From Candidatus Spongiihabitans thiooxidans (GTDB lineage Bacteria; Pseudomonadota; Gammaproteobacteria; Arenicellales; Poriferihabitantaceae): a DNA stretch of 64,000 bases. The notes beneath the pieces are model-generated. The model was not told the DNA's origin. It searched no databases and was given only the letters and a program-made list of their open reading frames with translations. Each line of letters opens with the position of its first letter. Positions within the stretch are counted from its first letter, which is position 1. The stretch covers positions 43,985 to 107,984 of the forward strand of contig LFLB01000010.1 in the NCBI GenBank assembly GCA_001543005.1, read 5' to 3'. Both the position numbers and the translations under genes were made by a program. Below, piece by piece: positions 33,148 to 42,295 of this stretch.

Positions 33148-35217
33148 TTAGTCCGAACCTCCCTCGCGCGTGCGCCAGGCTTGCGTCTTGCGCATCACCT
33201 TTCGCGTAACAAACAGATGCAGCAGGCGTGCGCACAGATTGGAGTAAAAAATCATCATCCCCATCGCCGCGGCCGGGGCGATATCGCCGGCATCGTCCAT
33301 ATTGAGCACCGCGACAGATGCCAGGGTCGTGTCGGGCGAGTACAAGAATATCACCGCCGACACGGTGGTCATGGCATTGACGAACAGGTAAATCGAAATG
33401 TCCAGCACCGCCGGCAGGCAAACCGGGACGGTGACTTTGGAAAGCAGTTTGTAGAAGGGTTGTTTCAGCGACGAGGCGACCGACTCGAATTCCCTGTCCA
33501 TTTGTTTTAACGCGGTGACCGCGGTCAAATGCGAGACGGTGTAAAAGTGAGTCACCGTGCAAACCACCAGAATGCCCATGGTCGCGTAGATTCCGTTTAG
33601 CGGGTTGGCTGGATTGTTAAAGAAAAAGATGTACGCTAGGCCAAGCACCATGCCGGGAATTGCCATCGGCATCATCGCAAGAAATTGAAACGCCGAGCGG
33701 GTGGCGACGAATCTATTGGTTTTCTCCACCATATAGGCGCCGCAGAAAACGATAATGGTGCCCGCAACCGCGGTGTATAGCGCCAGGCGAATGGAGTTGT
33801 ACCAGGAAACCCAACCACCGCCGTCCATCACATCAAAATTGTAGTTGTTCAAACTGAGGCTTAAATCATAAGGCCAAAACTTGATCAGCGCGGCATACTG
33901 ACAAACGCCGATCAGCCCGGCGATAAATACGGTCACCAGCACGCAATAGATCAGGCAGATTGCATCAAATTGTTTGTGCGGCTTTGGCTCAAACGGAACC
34001 GACCGGGCCGAAAGCTGGGCAACCTGCTTTTTTTGCACCACGCGGTCGATGGAGAACGCCAACAACGCGGGAATCAACAAGATAACCGAGACCACCGCGC
34101 CCATTTCAAAGTTTTGTTGGCCGATCACTTGCTTGTAGATATCGACCGCGAGCATGTTGTACTGGCCGCCGATCACTTTGGGCAAACCGAAATCCGTAAT
34201 CACCAGATTGAAAACCACGAATGCGGCGGAGAACAAACCATAGCGGGCGCCGGGGATGGTTACCGTCCAGAAAGTTTTCCAGCGGCTGGCGCGCAGGGAA
34301 ATCGCGGCTTCATAAAGCCGCGCGTCGGAGATTGCCAATGCGGTTGTGATGATGATCATCGCGTGCGGAAAGGTGAAAAACACCGAACCGATGACAATGC
34401 CGATGGGGCCGTAAATCGACTCGCCCAGCAGCAGTTCTTTCAGCATGCCCTGATTGCCGAACAGGTAAACCAGCGCGATGCCGGGCAGCAGCGATGGCAC
34501 CAGAATCGGCGCCATGGCAATAATCCGGAACAACCCCTTGAAGCGCATGGTGCTGCGCGCCAGCGCGTAGGCGAAACCGAATGCCAGGCTAACGGTAATG
34601 AGCGTACTGATCAACGAAATGAGCAGCGAATTTTTCATCGACAGAAAAAGCGCTGGGGTCGAGAAATAAACGCGGTAGTTGTCCAGCCCGGTCGAGCGCG
34701 AAGCGCGCAGGTAAATGCGCCTGAATTCGTTCGACTCAAACTCATGCCACTCGGTATCCACAATCTGCCTGCTGCCGACGAGAAAGGAACTGGCGGGATT
34801 GATTTGGCGAATTCTGTATCTGGTGGAGCCACGAAAACTGAAGTCCGGGAAAAAAACGGTGGCCGCCAGTCTGCCGTCAGAACTGGTTGTGAGTTGTTCA
34901 GGTTGAACCGCTTGTAATTTTTCCCGCTTTAATTTTTCCCGCTTTAATTTTTCATTGAGCGCGAAAGCGGTGGCTGGCGCGCTCCAGCCATCGCCGTTAT
35001 TGACCTGGAATTCAAAATTGTTCAGATCGAAATAAAAGGTCGAAACGGATTTCGACAGCATCGCATACAGCGGCAACGCTAAGGCGATAATCAAATACAG
35101 GCCGACGACCAACATATAGCCGATCATTATTTTGTCGTCCCGGCTGGTTTTAGGGCGGATTAACGGGGCGGCGGTATTGATTGCTTGGACGGTTGCTTGA
35201 GCGGCGCTTGTCATCAT
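33148..35217 (-). CDS. 2-aminoethylphosphonate-type ABC transporter permease (two fused permease modules)
   Basis: A 689-residue protein with two binding-protein-dependent permease modules in one chain: the first about 195-420, with ALAISDARLYEAAISLRASRWKTFWTVTIPG, and the second about 480-680, with ALKQMDREFESVASSLKQPFYKLLSKVTVP. Both contain the EAA loop that contacts the ATPase. Preceding the first module are one membrane helix and a roughly 130-residue soluble insert. Fused permeases of this type occur in FbpB-like and AepW-like importers. The ATG overlaps the stop of the ATPase gene by 4 bp (ATGA), so the two are coupled. I chose no gene symbol because the fused architecture should be confirmed against aepW. 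Confidence 0.88.
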   Translation of the reverse strand: MMTSAAQATVQAINTAAPLIRPKTSRDDKIMIGYMLVVGLYLIIALALPLYAMLSKSVSTFYFDLNNFEFQVNNGDGWSAPATAFALNEKLKREKLKREKLQAVQPEQLTTSSDGRLAATVFFPDFSFRGSTRYRIRQINPASSFLVGSRQIVDTEWHEFESNEFRRIYLRASRSTGLDNYRVYFSTPALFLSMKNSLLISLISTLITVSLAFGFAYALARSTMRFKGLFRIIAMAPILVPSLLPGIALVYLFGNQGMLKELLLGESIYGPIGIVIGSVFFTFPHAMIIITTALAISDARLYEAAISLRASRWKTFWTVTIPGARYGLFSAAFVVFNLVITDFGLPKVIGGQYNMLAVDIYKQVIGQQNFEMGAVVSVILLIPALLAFSIDRVVQKKQVAQLSARSVPFEPKPHKQFDAICLIYCVLVTVFIAGLIGVCQYAALIKFWPYDLSLSLNNYNFDVMDGGGWVSWYNSIRLALYTAVAGTIIVFCGAYMVEKTNRFVATRSAFQFLAMMPMAIPGMVLGLAYIFFFNNPANPLNGIYATMGILVVCTVTHFYTVSHLTAVTALKQMDREFESVASSLKQPFYKLLSKVTVPVCLPAVLDISIYLFVNAMTTVSAVIFLYSPDTTLASVAVLNMDDAGDIAPAAAMGMMIFYSNLCARLLHLFVTRKVMRKTQAWRTREGGSD

Positions 35218-36374
35218 GCGTTGCTATTGCCTTGCGGGAAGACCAGAATTCGCTGCGCCGGCAACTCCACGGTAATGGATTGCCCGATGGCAATGTTCAT
35301 GCGCCGTATCGCGTTGATCGACATATCGACAGTCAGCGTTACCTCTGAGAATGTGCGCTCCTTTACGGAAGCCGACTTCAAGGAGACGCGCCAAAATGAT
35401 CCCAAAAACTCCATATCTTCGACCGTTCCATCAAATTCGTTTTCAGCCTGTTCAAGCGTATCCGTTACGCCGGGCGAGCGCGCATCCTCGCCGTGAGGAA
35501 TGATGTCTTCAGGGCGAATAGTCACCGTCACCGTTGCATCCACGGCTGCCTTATGTGGCTTTGTGAGCACGGTCCGTCCAGCAACTTCAACCCGATCAGA
35601 GCTGATTGCTTTGCCGGTAATTTGATTCATTTCACCGATAAAATCAGCCACGAACAAGGTATTGGGTTGGCGGTAGATTTCAGTCGGCGTACCCACCTGT
35701 TCAATCACGCCGTGATTCATCACCACGATACGGTCGGCCATGGTCAACGCTTCTTCCTGATCGTGCGTGACCATGATGGTGGTCACTCCCAGCCGTCGTT
35801 GTAGCGCCTTCATTTCATGGCGCAGATAGGTGCGCACTTTGGCATCGAGTGCCGAAAGCGGCTCGTCGAGCAATAACAATCCCGGAGAAGTCGCCAATGC
35901 TCTGCTCAGGGCAACCCGTTGTTGCTCGCCGCCGGACAGTTGCGCCGGATATTTGGCGCCCTGATCGGGCAAGTTGACCAGCTCGAGCAACTCGGTTACG
36001 CGCTTGACGATGTCAGGCTTGCTGAGCTTCTGATTTTCCAATCCAAACGCGATGTTTTTAGCAACCGTCAGATTGGGAAACAACGCGTAAGATTGAAACA
36101 CAATGCCGAAGTCGCGCTCCGAAGGCGGCAACGCTGAAATGTCCTTGCCGGCCTGATGAACGGTGCCGGCAGTCTGAATATCCAAGCCGGCAATGGCGCG
36201 CAGGAAGGTGGTTTTTCCGCAACCTGAGGGGCCGAGGAAGCACACGAATTCACCTTCGAATACATCCAGCGACACATCGTCCAGCGCAACAAAATCACCG
36301 AACTTTTTTCGCAGCCGGTCAATCTGCAAAAAGGGCGTTGGGCTATGAGGGTTAGAGGTAGGCTGTTGATTCAT
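35214..36374 (-). CDS. ABC transporter ATP-binding protein (2-aminoethylphosphonate/polyamine type)
   Basis: A 386-residue ATPase with Walker A GPSGCGKTT at 48-56, the Q-loop FQSYALFPNLTV, the signature LSGGEQQRVALSRAL, Walker B LLLLDEPLSALD and the H-loop in MVTHDQEEAL. The C-terminal ~130 residues form a TOBE regulatory domain (VTVTIRPEDIIPHG...). This PotA/FbpC-like build fits the AEP importers. Gene order binding protein, ATPase, permease with ATGA coupling to the permease indicates a single importer. Confidence 0.92.
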   Translation of the reverse strand: MNQQPTSNPHSPTPFLQIDRLRKKFGDFVALDDVSLDVFEGEFVCFLGPSGCGKTTFLRAIAGLDIQTAGTVHQAGKDISALPPSERDFGIVFQSYALFPNLTVAKNIAFGLENQKLSKPDIVKRVTELLELVNLPDQGAKYPAQLSGGEQQRVALSRALATSPGLLLLDEPLSALDAKVRTYLRHEMKALQRRLGVTTIMVTHDQEEALTMADRIVVMNHGVIEQVGTPTEIYRQPNTLFVADFIGEMNQITGKAISSDRVEVAGRTVLTKPHKAAVDATVTVTIRPEDIIPHGEDARSPGVTDTLEQAENEFDGTVEDMEFLGSFWRVSLKSASVKERTFSEVTLTVDMSINAIRRMNIAIGQSITVELPAQRILVFPQGNSNA

Positions 36375-36443
36375 GCAGACTTATTGCCCGAGGTTGAAAT
36401 GCTCAACTAGGGCGGGCGCGGCTGAGCATACCGCAAAAGAAAC

Positions 36444-36469
36444 GGCCTGACCAGAGAAACGGTCAGGCC
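36444..36469 (-). terminator. Stem-loop between the binding-protein gene and the ATPase gene
   Basis: GGCCTGACC / GGTCAGGCC, a perfect 9-bp stem with an 8-nt loop, 22 bp past the binding-protein stop. On the minus strand it is followed by TTTCTTTT. It could partly terminate transcription and so keep the binding protein in excess of the membrane parts, or protect the upstream mRNA end. Confidence 0.55.
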
Positions 36470-36490
36470 GGATTGCACAGAGGAAGTGGA

Positions 36491-37516
36491 TTACTTCGGA
36501 TCAGATTTGGAATCGTAGCGTTTTTGCCATTCGGCCAGAATTCGCTTCCGGTTGTTGGCGGCGAATTCGAAATCGTTGTCAATCATACGGGAAAGGGTTT
36601 CCGGCGGAAAGTGTTTCACCGGTTTTGCCAGGTTTTTGTAACCGACCACGGGATATGAGGTGTTGTACATCTCCATCGCTTTTTTGGTGATCGACCAATC
36701 CATCAGCGTTTGCGCCGCTTTAAGTTTGTCGGTGCCGGCAATAATCGCGGTGGCTTCCATATCCCAGCCGATTCCTTCGCTCGGGATGATGATGTCAATG
36801 GGTGCGCCCGCCTCTTTGGACCTGGCACCGCGAAACGCAAAAGAAACGCCGATTGGAATTTCTCCCGCAGCCGCAAGTTTGCAAGGTTTTGAGCCTGAGT
36901 GGGTGTAGCGCGCGATATTCTCGTGCAACGCATCCATATAGTCCCACCCGCCGTCTTCGCCGAATATTTGCAGCCAACTGGAGACATCAAGAAAGCCGGT
37001 GCCGGATGAATTCGGGTTCGGCATAATCACATGGCCCTTATACATGGGTTTGGTGAGATCTTTCCAGGATGTGGGCGCCGTCAAGTTGTTCTTCTTGCCT
37101 TCGACGGTGTTGAAGCAAACTGCCGCAACCCAGGCATCCATGCCGACCCAACTCGGCACCGAGTCACCATCGTAGAATTTCGGGTCGAGATTTTTAAGCC
37201 CTTTCGGCTTGTACGGGTCCAGCATTCCTTCGGACTTCATCAACAGCAACGAGGTTGCGGCAAGCCCCCAAATAATATCGGCTTGCGGGTTGTCCTTTTC
37301 CGCCATCAATTTAGCGGTGACAATTCCGGTTGAATCCCTCACCCATTTTATATTGATGTCTGGATGATCCTGGTTAAACGTGTCCGCATAACGCTTGAGG
37401 TCTTCCGCCTCGACAGCCGTGTAAACCGTCAAGTCGACCGCATTACCGGCCCCACTAAACACCAGCAACAAAGCCGCCAGCCCGCCTGATAATAATTTGC
37501 ATAGAGTGTGTTTCAT
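36491..37516 (-). CDS. aepX: 2-aminoethylphosphonate ABC transporter substrate-binding protein (AepX-like)
   Basis: A 341-residue periplasmic binding protein of the iron/AEP family. After a Sec signal (KLLSGGLAALLLVFSGAGNAV), the start of the mature protein VDLTVYTAVEAEDLKRYAD and the DSTGIVTAKLMAEKDNPQAD plus IIWGLAATSLLL segments fit the annotated 2-aminoethylphosphonate receptors (AepX). I use the ATG at 37516, because GGAG lies seven bases before it; the ATG at 37531 has no such site. It heads the unit aepX - stem-loop - ATPase - fused permease. With phnW about 8 kb away this supports uptake of 2-aminoethylphosphonate. Specificity is inferred from family resemblance. Confidence 0.82.
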   Translation of the reverse strand: MKHTLCKLLSGGLAALLLVFSGAGNAVDLTVYTAVEAEDLKRYADTFNQDHPDINIKWVRDSTGIVTAKLMAEKDNPQADIIWGLAATSLLLMKSEGMLDPYKPKGLKNLDPKFYDGDSVPSWVGMDAWVAAVCFNTVEGKKNNLTAPTSWKDLTKPMYKGHVIMPNPNSSGTGFLDVSSWLQIFGEDGGWDYMDALHENIARYTHSGSKPCKLAAAGEIPIGVSFAFRGARSKEAGAPIDIIIPSEGIGWDMEATAIIAGTDKLKAAQTLMDWSITKKAMEMYNTSYPVVGYKNLAKPVKHFPPETLSRMIDNDFEFAANNRKRILAEWQKRYDSKSDPK

Positions 37517-37531
37517 TTTATTTCTCCACAT

Positions 37532-37852
37532 TGGTTTTTAAATTGATTTTTAAATATTGATAACAACCAGCACCGACCTGCCAGTGTTCGTTGCCACCGC
37601 CCACATACAACCGTCGCAACAGATTGTTATCCAACTCGGTTAGTTTACCCCAAAAAGTTCGCTTGTAAAGTATTTGTCCGGGTTCACCACAATATGAGAC
37701 AAAATCCGGTAGCCAGGGAGAATGTCTACAAAACCGCCTGGTTTTATGCGCCGCGCGCGGGATATGGAATGACCGGGTTGGATGAGCTGAGGCAAAGGAG
37801 GCAGGCTCCGTTTTCCCGGACAACGCATCGAGCATCGTCCCGCAAAACGGCA
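37532..37852. other. 321-bp intergenic region between aepX-like and NPP-like genes
   Basis: Both flanking genes are on the minus strand, so this holds the aepX leader and promoter and the 3' end of the NPP unit. No known gene, RNA or strong terminator was recognised. A 110-codon open frame on the minus strand lacks any recognisable feature. Confidence 0.45.
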
Positions 37853-39328
37853 TTAGCTTTCACGCCAACCACCATCAAGATAACAAGCGTCTCCCAGACG
37901 GGTTCGCAGAAGCACCTGCTGATATTGACCGAATCCAGTCTCATATCGTTCTGCTACCGGCTCTACTACGTCACCCGAACGATCTGCAAAGGCTTCGCTA
38001 AGCACTCGTCCATCCATGCTCTGGGGTGCAGCAATCCTCAAACCCTGTAAAATAGTTGGCGCGATATCGAATATGCCGGAATGCGTATCTACGGTTTTTG
38101 CGTCACCAAATAAACTACCCGAGGCGAAGCACACACTATGCAATTCCTTAGCATGCATTCCGCCGTGAATGCCTGCGCCCACCGAAAGATTACTCTCAAA
38201 GTGACAAGTCCCGATATAGCCGTGCTCATTGGACTCGTCATTGGTATTCAGGATGTAATAAATGTCTGGTGAGCGAGCGTGGTCTGCCATCACCAAACAT
38301 CGGGAGAAGCTACCCGGGACGATGCCCTCGACCTCATTGCGTGGCGCGCTATATACCATTCCACATTCGTCATGCGCCATAAGAGCCTGCCCGATTGCCT
38401 GGATGAGGGCTGAATCTTTGTCGCGCACCCAGATGCAACCCGCATGCGCGGCGATCAGGGCGAGATCGGCGCCATCTTCCAGATGCTCACCAACCTTGAA
38501 ACCGGCATCACGCAACCGCTCACCGATATTGACTTCGGTCTTCTGAGTAATATGTCCGTGATCTGAGGTCACCACAATTTGCAAAGATTCACGCATATTC
38601 GATGCCTCCCACCAATCGAGCACTCGACCAAACTCGGCGTCAACATGCCGCAACGCGTGTCTATTCTCTGCTGACCCAATGCCATAGCGGTGATAACTCT
38701 CGTCTGGCTCACCGTACCAAAGTATGGTCAGATCAGGTAGATCACGCTGACACAGATGCTCTAAAAATACGTCAGTAGAGTAAGTCATTCCCTCGATATC
38801 CGGAACCTTCTTCTTTGGAAGTCGTCCAAGCTTTTTCACAATTCTTGAGACTTCGTCATGCGGATAGGAAGTTTCAGGGGAATAGCAGGCCATCGACAGG
38901 TGGTCGTGATCAGAAACCTGGTGATGCTTGAGTCGCACGCCGCCTGCGGAGTTGGTGCTGATAACGGCCATGCGCCGTTGCGCGCTTTGCAGAATCTCAC
39001 CAAGTGACAGGGCATCATATAATTGGCCACCGTACGCACGCTGCGCTTTCTCGATTCTGTGCACACTGTATCCCCTAAACTGCTCACGTGGATCAACCTT
39101 CGGATCGAGGTAGTAATTAGCAATCATACCGTGACGCGATGGCGTGGATCCTGTCACCAGGGATGGCAGATTGACATAAGTTTCAGTCGGATAGCTACTG
39201 CGATGATTACAAAAAGTCACGCCTTCCTGACCATGTTGGTATAGCCTGGGCATCAATTTCTGAGTGATCATGTCTGGCCGCAAGCCATCGAAACCTACGA
39301 GCAGAAATTTTATCGGGACGGTACGCAT
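37853..39328 (-). CDS. NPP-type phosphodiesterase/nucleotide pyrophosphatase (alkaline phosphatase superfamily)
   Basis: A 492-residue enzyme of the type I phosphodiesterase/NPP family. Zinc and nucleophile sites are in place: D14 in VGFDGLRPDM, the threonine nucleophile T50 in YPTETYVNLPSLVTG, the following HGMIANYYLDP, the metal pair in EPDESYHRYG, TSDHGH and the last histidine in AGIHGGMH. NPPs cleave nucleotide, sugar-nucleotide and choline-phosphate diesters. No signal peptide is seen, so the substrate is probably imported. The start at ATG 39328 begins the first strand; an upstream ATG at 39412 adds a doubtful 28-residue extension. It lies 155 bp after the Dpp-type permease gene on the same strand. 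Phosphonoacetate hydrolase (PhnA) is in the same superfamily but is shorter; the NPP match is better. Confidence 0.84.
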   Translation of the reverse strand: MRTVPIKFLLVGFDGLRPDMITQKLMPRLYQHGQEGVTFCNHRSSYPTETYVNLPSLVTGSTPSRHGMIANYYLDPKVDPREQFRGYSVHRIEKAQRAYGGQLYDALSLGEILQSAQRRMAVISTNSAGGVRLKHHQVSDHDHLSMACYSPETSYPHDEVSRIVKKLGRLPKKKVPDIEGMTYSTDVFLEHLCQRDLPDLTILWYGEPDESYHRYGIGSAENRHALRHVDAEFGRVLDWWEASNMRESLQIVVTSDHGHITQKTEVNIGERLRDAGFKVGEHLEDGADLALIAAHAGCIWVRDKDSALIQAIGQALMAHDECGMVYSAPRNEVEGIVPGSFSRCLVMADHARSPDIYYILNTNDESNEHGYIGTCHFESNLSVGAGIHGGMHAKELHSVCFASGSLFGDAKTVDTHSGIFDIAPTILQGLRIAAPQSMDGRVLSEAFADRSGDVVEPVAERYETGFGQYQQVLLRTRLGDACYLDGGWRES

Positions 39329-39483
39329 TTTTTTATACCACTTAAAGTTAATCGGCCACTCGAACACGAGCTTCGAATATATAAAATTGTACCATTTCGC
39401 TCGATGTCGCACTCTCGTGCTGTTCCACGGTCAGCCGGAAGCGGGACACTGGATCAAGCTCCCGATGGAAACGGCATCAATCT

Positions 39484-40365
39484 TCAATTGCCCCGCAGGG
39501 TCGGATCAAGTACGTCTCGAAGCCAGTCACCAAGCAAGCTGAAGGCCAGGCTGGTGATGAAAATCACGATTGATGGTAAAACGACAATCCACCATGCGGT
39601 CAACAGGTAGTCACGGCCAAATCCGACCATGTTGCCCAAACTCGTAAGCGGTGGCTGGATGCCAAGACCGAGAAACGACAACGACGTTTCCACCAGTATT
39701 GTTTCCGGGAAATTGAGGGTCATGTTGACAATAATCGCGCTGGCCACGTTGGGTAGAATGTGTCGAAGGTAGACTCGGGCCGGGCTGGCGCCAAGCACAC
39801 GCACGGCAACCGCATAACCCGTGGAACTGGCGGACAATGCGAGGCCACGGACAATGCGCGCATAGCGCTCCCACCCATAAATACCCATCACCAGAACAAA
39901 CAGCAGGAAGCTGTTCTCGAAAAATGCAAGCACCGCCAGAGCAAGAATAAGAAAAGGCAGGGCCGCCTGGAAATCGATCAGGATCATAATCAAATCATCG
40001 ACCCGCCCGCGGAAATGGGCGGCGGCAAACCCCAGGGTGGTCCCTAACACAGCGCCGATGAAGGTCCCAAGCAGGGCAACGAACAAACTGATGCGGATCG
40101 AGAATATGATGCGCGACAGCACGTCGCGGCCCAGATCATCGGTCCCGAACAGGTGGGACCACACGCCGTTCTCCATCCATATCGGCGGTCTCAACCGGTC
40201 CAACAGGTCCATATGTTTATAGTCGTAAGGTGCGATTACGTCAGCCAGTACAGCGACGGCGACTATGAAGACGATCCATATAGCAGAGATCAGAATGGAA
40301 GGCGGCATGACGGTCAGGTAATCCCGCCAGGTTTTCCGATCTGCAGTGTTTCGATGTTCGTTCAT
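39484..40365 (-). CDS. Oligopeptide/dipeptide-type ABC transporter permease (DppC/OppC family)
   Basis: A 293-residue inner-membrane permease with six helices after an OppC_N segment (LTVMPPSILISAIWIVFIVAVAVLADVIAPYDY). It has FGTDDLGRDVLSRIIFSIRISL, GYAVAVRVLGASPARVYLRHILPN as the EAA loop, and a conserved C-terminal end DPTLRG. The ATG at 40365 overlaps the stop of the DppB-type gene by 4 bp; the longer frame would run inside that gene. Last transport gene of the unit, before the NPP gene. Confidence 0.93.
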   Translation of the reverse strand: MNEHRNTADRKTWRDYLTVMPPSILISAIWIVFIVAVAVLADVIAPYDYKHMDLLDRLRPPIWMENGVWSHLFGTDDLGRDVLSRIIFSIRISLFVALLGTFIGAVLGTTLGFAAAHFRGRVDDLIMILIDFQAALPFLILALAVLAFFENSFLLFVLVMGIYGWERYARIVRGLALSASSTGYAVAVRVLGASPARVYLRHILPNVASAIIVNMTLNFPETILVETSLSFLGLGIQPPLTSLGNMVGFGRDYLLTAWWIVVLPSIVIFITSLAFSLLGDWLRDVLDPTLRGN

Positions 40366-41291
40366 TTCGAATCTCCAGTCCGTGTCCGCGGGTCCAGCCA
40401 GCCATAGGCAAGATCGACGAGTAGGTTGGTGATGACCATCGTCACGCCGACCAGGATGACGATGCATTGGACCACCGCCAGGTCACGGAGCTGCACGGAG
40501 TTGACCAGGAGCTTGCCAATGCCGGGCCAGGCAAAAACGTTCTCCGTGATGGTGGCAGCTGCAATCTGGCGACCGACATAGATTCCACCGACGGTAACGA
40601 TGGGAATGGACGCATTTGGCAGGGCGTGGCGGCGAACGGCTGCACCCCACATCAAACCCTTCGCGCGGGCGGTGCGCATAAACGGTGCATGCAGAACCTC
40701 GAGCATGGCAGAGCGGGAAAATCGCGCAAAGATTGCCGCATCCGCAGTCGCCATAGTAATAACCGGCATGATGTAATGCAACGCGGTTTCACTGCCCGAA
40801 GTGGGCAGTAACCGGAATGTGACCCCTAAGACCATGATTAATATGATACCGACGACGAAATTCGGCAGGCTGAAACTGGCCACCGTCAGCCCCATTATCG
40901 TGCGGTCGGCAAACGTATTGCGGTGAAGAGAGGCGTAAATTCCCGCTGGAATACCGAGCCCAAAGGTGAAAATCGTGGTCAACCCCATCAACTGAAGCGT
41001 TTTAGGCAAGCGCTCGAGCACAACCGCCAACGCGTCCCGGCCACCAATGAACGACTGGCCAAAATCACCGTGCAGAATATTCCAGAAAAAGCTCAGAAAC
41101 TGCTCCCAGATTGGCCGATCGAGTCCCCAGCGGTGGCGAAATTCATCCAGAGCTTCCTGACTGACTTCCAGACCCAGCATTTGCACTGCCGGGTCTCCAG
41201 ACAAGCGCAGAATGACAAACACAAATGTCACGAGCAGGACGACTGTGATCAACGCCCGCAGGATTTTTATGGCGATGACGACGGGGTTCAT
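40362..41291 (-). CDS. Oligopeptide/dipeptide-type ABC transporter permease (DppB/OppB family)
   Basis: A 309-residue permease with an N-terminal helix, the periplasmic DEFRHRWGLDRPIWEQFLSFFWN segment, GDFGQSFIGGRDALAVVLERLPKTLQL and the EAA loop FMRTARAKGLMWGAAVRRHALPNA. The ATG at 41291 overlaps the ATPase stop (ATGA), and its own stop overlaps the next permease gene in the same way. The longer reading frame upstream lies inside the ATPase gene and was rejected. Confidence 0.93.
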   Translation of the reverse strand: MNPVVIAIKILRALITVVLLVTFVFVILRLSGDPAVQMLGLEVSQEALDEFRHRWGLDRPIWEQFLSFFWNILHGDFGQSFIGGRDALAVVLERLPKTLQLMGLTTIFTFGLGIPAGIYASLHRNTFADRTIMGLTVASFSLPNFVVGIILIMVLGVTFRLLPTSGSETALHYIMPVITMATADAAIFARFSRSAMLEVLHAPFMRTARAKGLMWGAAVRRHALPNASIPIVTVGGIYVGRQIAAATITENVFAWPGIGKLLVNSVQLRDLAVVQCIVILVGVTMVITNLLVDLAYGWLDPRTRTGDSK

Positions 41292-42295
41292 GGGTCCAGT
41301 TTCCTCCCATGAACAACGTGGCATGCAACGAGCTGGCCATCCTGACCCACGGCATCGAGATCGGGGTAGACGGATCGGCAAAGCGTTTTTTGCCACCCGC
41401 AGCGGGGATGGAAATGGCAACCAGTGGGCGGGTTAAAGGGGCTCGGTGGCTCGCCTTGCAAGATGATGGCATCACGCTTGTGTCCTGGTTCCGGCACGGG
41501 AATACTGGAGATCAGGGCCTGGGTATAAGGATGCTGGGGATTGGTGAACACTTCTTCGATGGACCCGCTTTCGACGATCCGCCCCAAATACATGACCACG
41601 ATGGTGTCGCAAAAATAGCGCACCAGGGACAGATCGTGACTGATGAACATGATGGTCAGGTCGAACGACGTTTTAAGCTCTTCCAGCAACTGGATTACCT
41701 GTGCCTGAATGGAAACGTCCAGGGCTGAAACCGGTTCGTCGCAAATCAACAGCCGCGGCTTCAATATCAGGGCGCGCGCCAACACCACGCGCTGACGCTG
41801 ACCGCCCGACAGTTCGTGCGGGTACTTGCTATGACTTTCCGCCAGCAGGCCAACAGCCTCCAGCAGTTCATGCGCCTGTTTCGTTTGTTCGTCAGAACTT
41901 CCAATGCTGTGAATGATTAACGGTTCGATGACCTGAGCCAGCACCGTCATCCGCGGATCCAACGCTCCCAGGGGATCCTGGAACACATATTGAATCTCGC
42001 GCCGCATGTCCCGCCATGCCCTGGTGTTGAGCCTAACCAGGTCTTCACCGTCGAAGATGATTTGCCCTGATGTTGGCGGATGAATATTCAGGATGCTTTT
42101 CGCAACAGACGATTTTCCGCAACTGGACTCGCCTACAATACCGAGCACCCCGCCGCGCTGAACATCAAAACTGACCCCATCAACGGCATGCACATGGCGG
42201 CGGTTTCCAAGCCACCCGCCATATCCTGTATTGAAGGTCAGCCGGAGATTACTTACCGATAACAAGGGATTCATTGATTGCTGCGTATCACTCAT
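41288..42295 (-). CDS. Oligopeptide-type ABC transporter ATP-binding protein (OppF/DppF family)
   Basis: A 335-residue ATPase with Walker A GESSCGKSS, LSGGQRQRVVLARAL, Walker B LLICDEPVSALD, and the OppF-type C-terminal tail with the Fe-S type cysteines (PTGCHFHPRCG...LCRS...VACH). Note GESSCGKSS in place of the more usual GESGCGKST. The ATG overlaps the stop of the OppD-type gene by 4 bp. Confidence 0.94.
   Translation of the reverse strand: MSDTQQSMNPLLSVSNLRLTFNTGYGGWLGNRRHVHAVDGVSFDVQRGGVLGIVGESSCGKSSVAKSILNIHPPTSGQIIFDGEDLVRLNTRAWRDMRREIQYVFQDPLGALDPRMTVLAQVIEPLIIHSIGSSDEQTKQAHELLEAVGLLAESHSKYPHELSGGQRQRVVLARALILKPRLLICDEPVSALDVSIQAQVIQLLEELKTSFDLTIMFISHDLSLVRYFCDTIVVMYLGRIVESGSIEEVFTNPQHPYTQALISSIPVPEPGHKRDAIILQGEPPSPFNPPTGCHFHPRCGWQKTLCRSVYPDLDAVGQDGQLVACHVVHGRKLDP

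Noticed and set aside
37518..37851. 110-codon frame between the aepX-like and NPP-like genes
   Set aside because: It overlaps the aepX leader and signal start, has no recognisable domain, and its composition looks like translated intergenic sequence.
37853..39328. Phosphonoacetate hydrolase (PhnA) as the identity of the AP-superfamily gene
   Set aside because: The PTET-YVNLPSLVTG, EPDESYHRYG and HGG features fit NPP phosphodiesterases better and the protein is longer than PhnA (about 410 residues).
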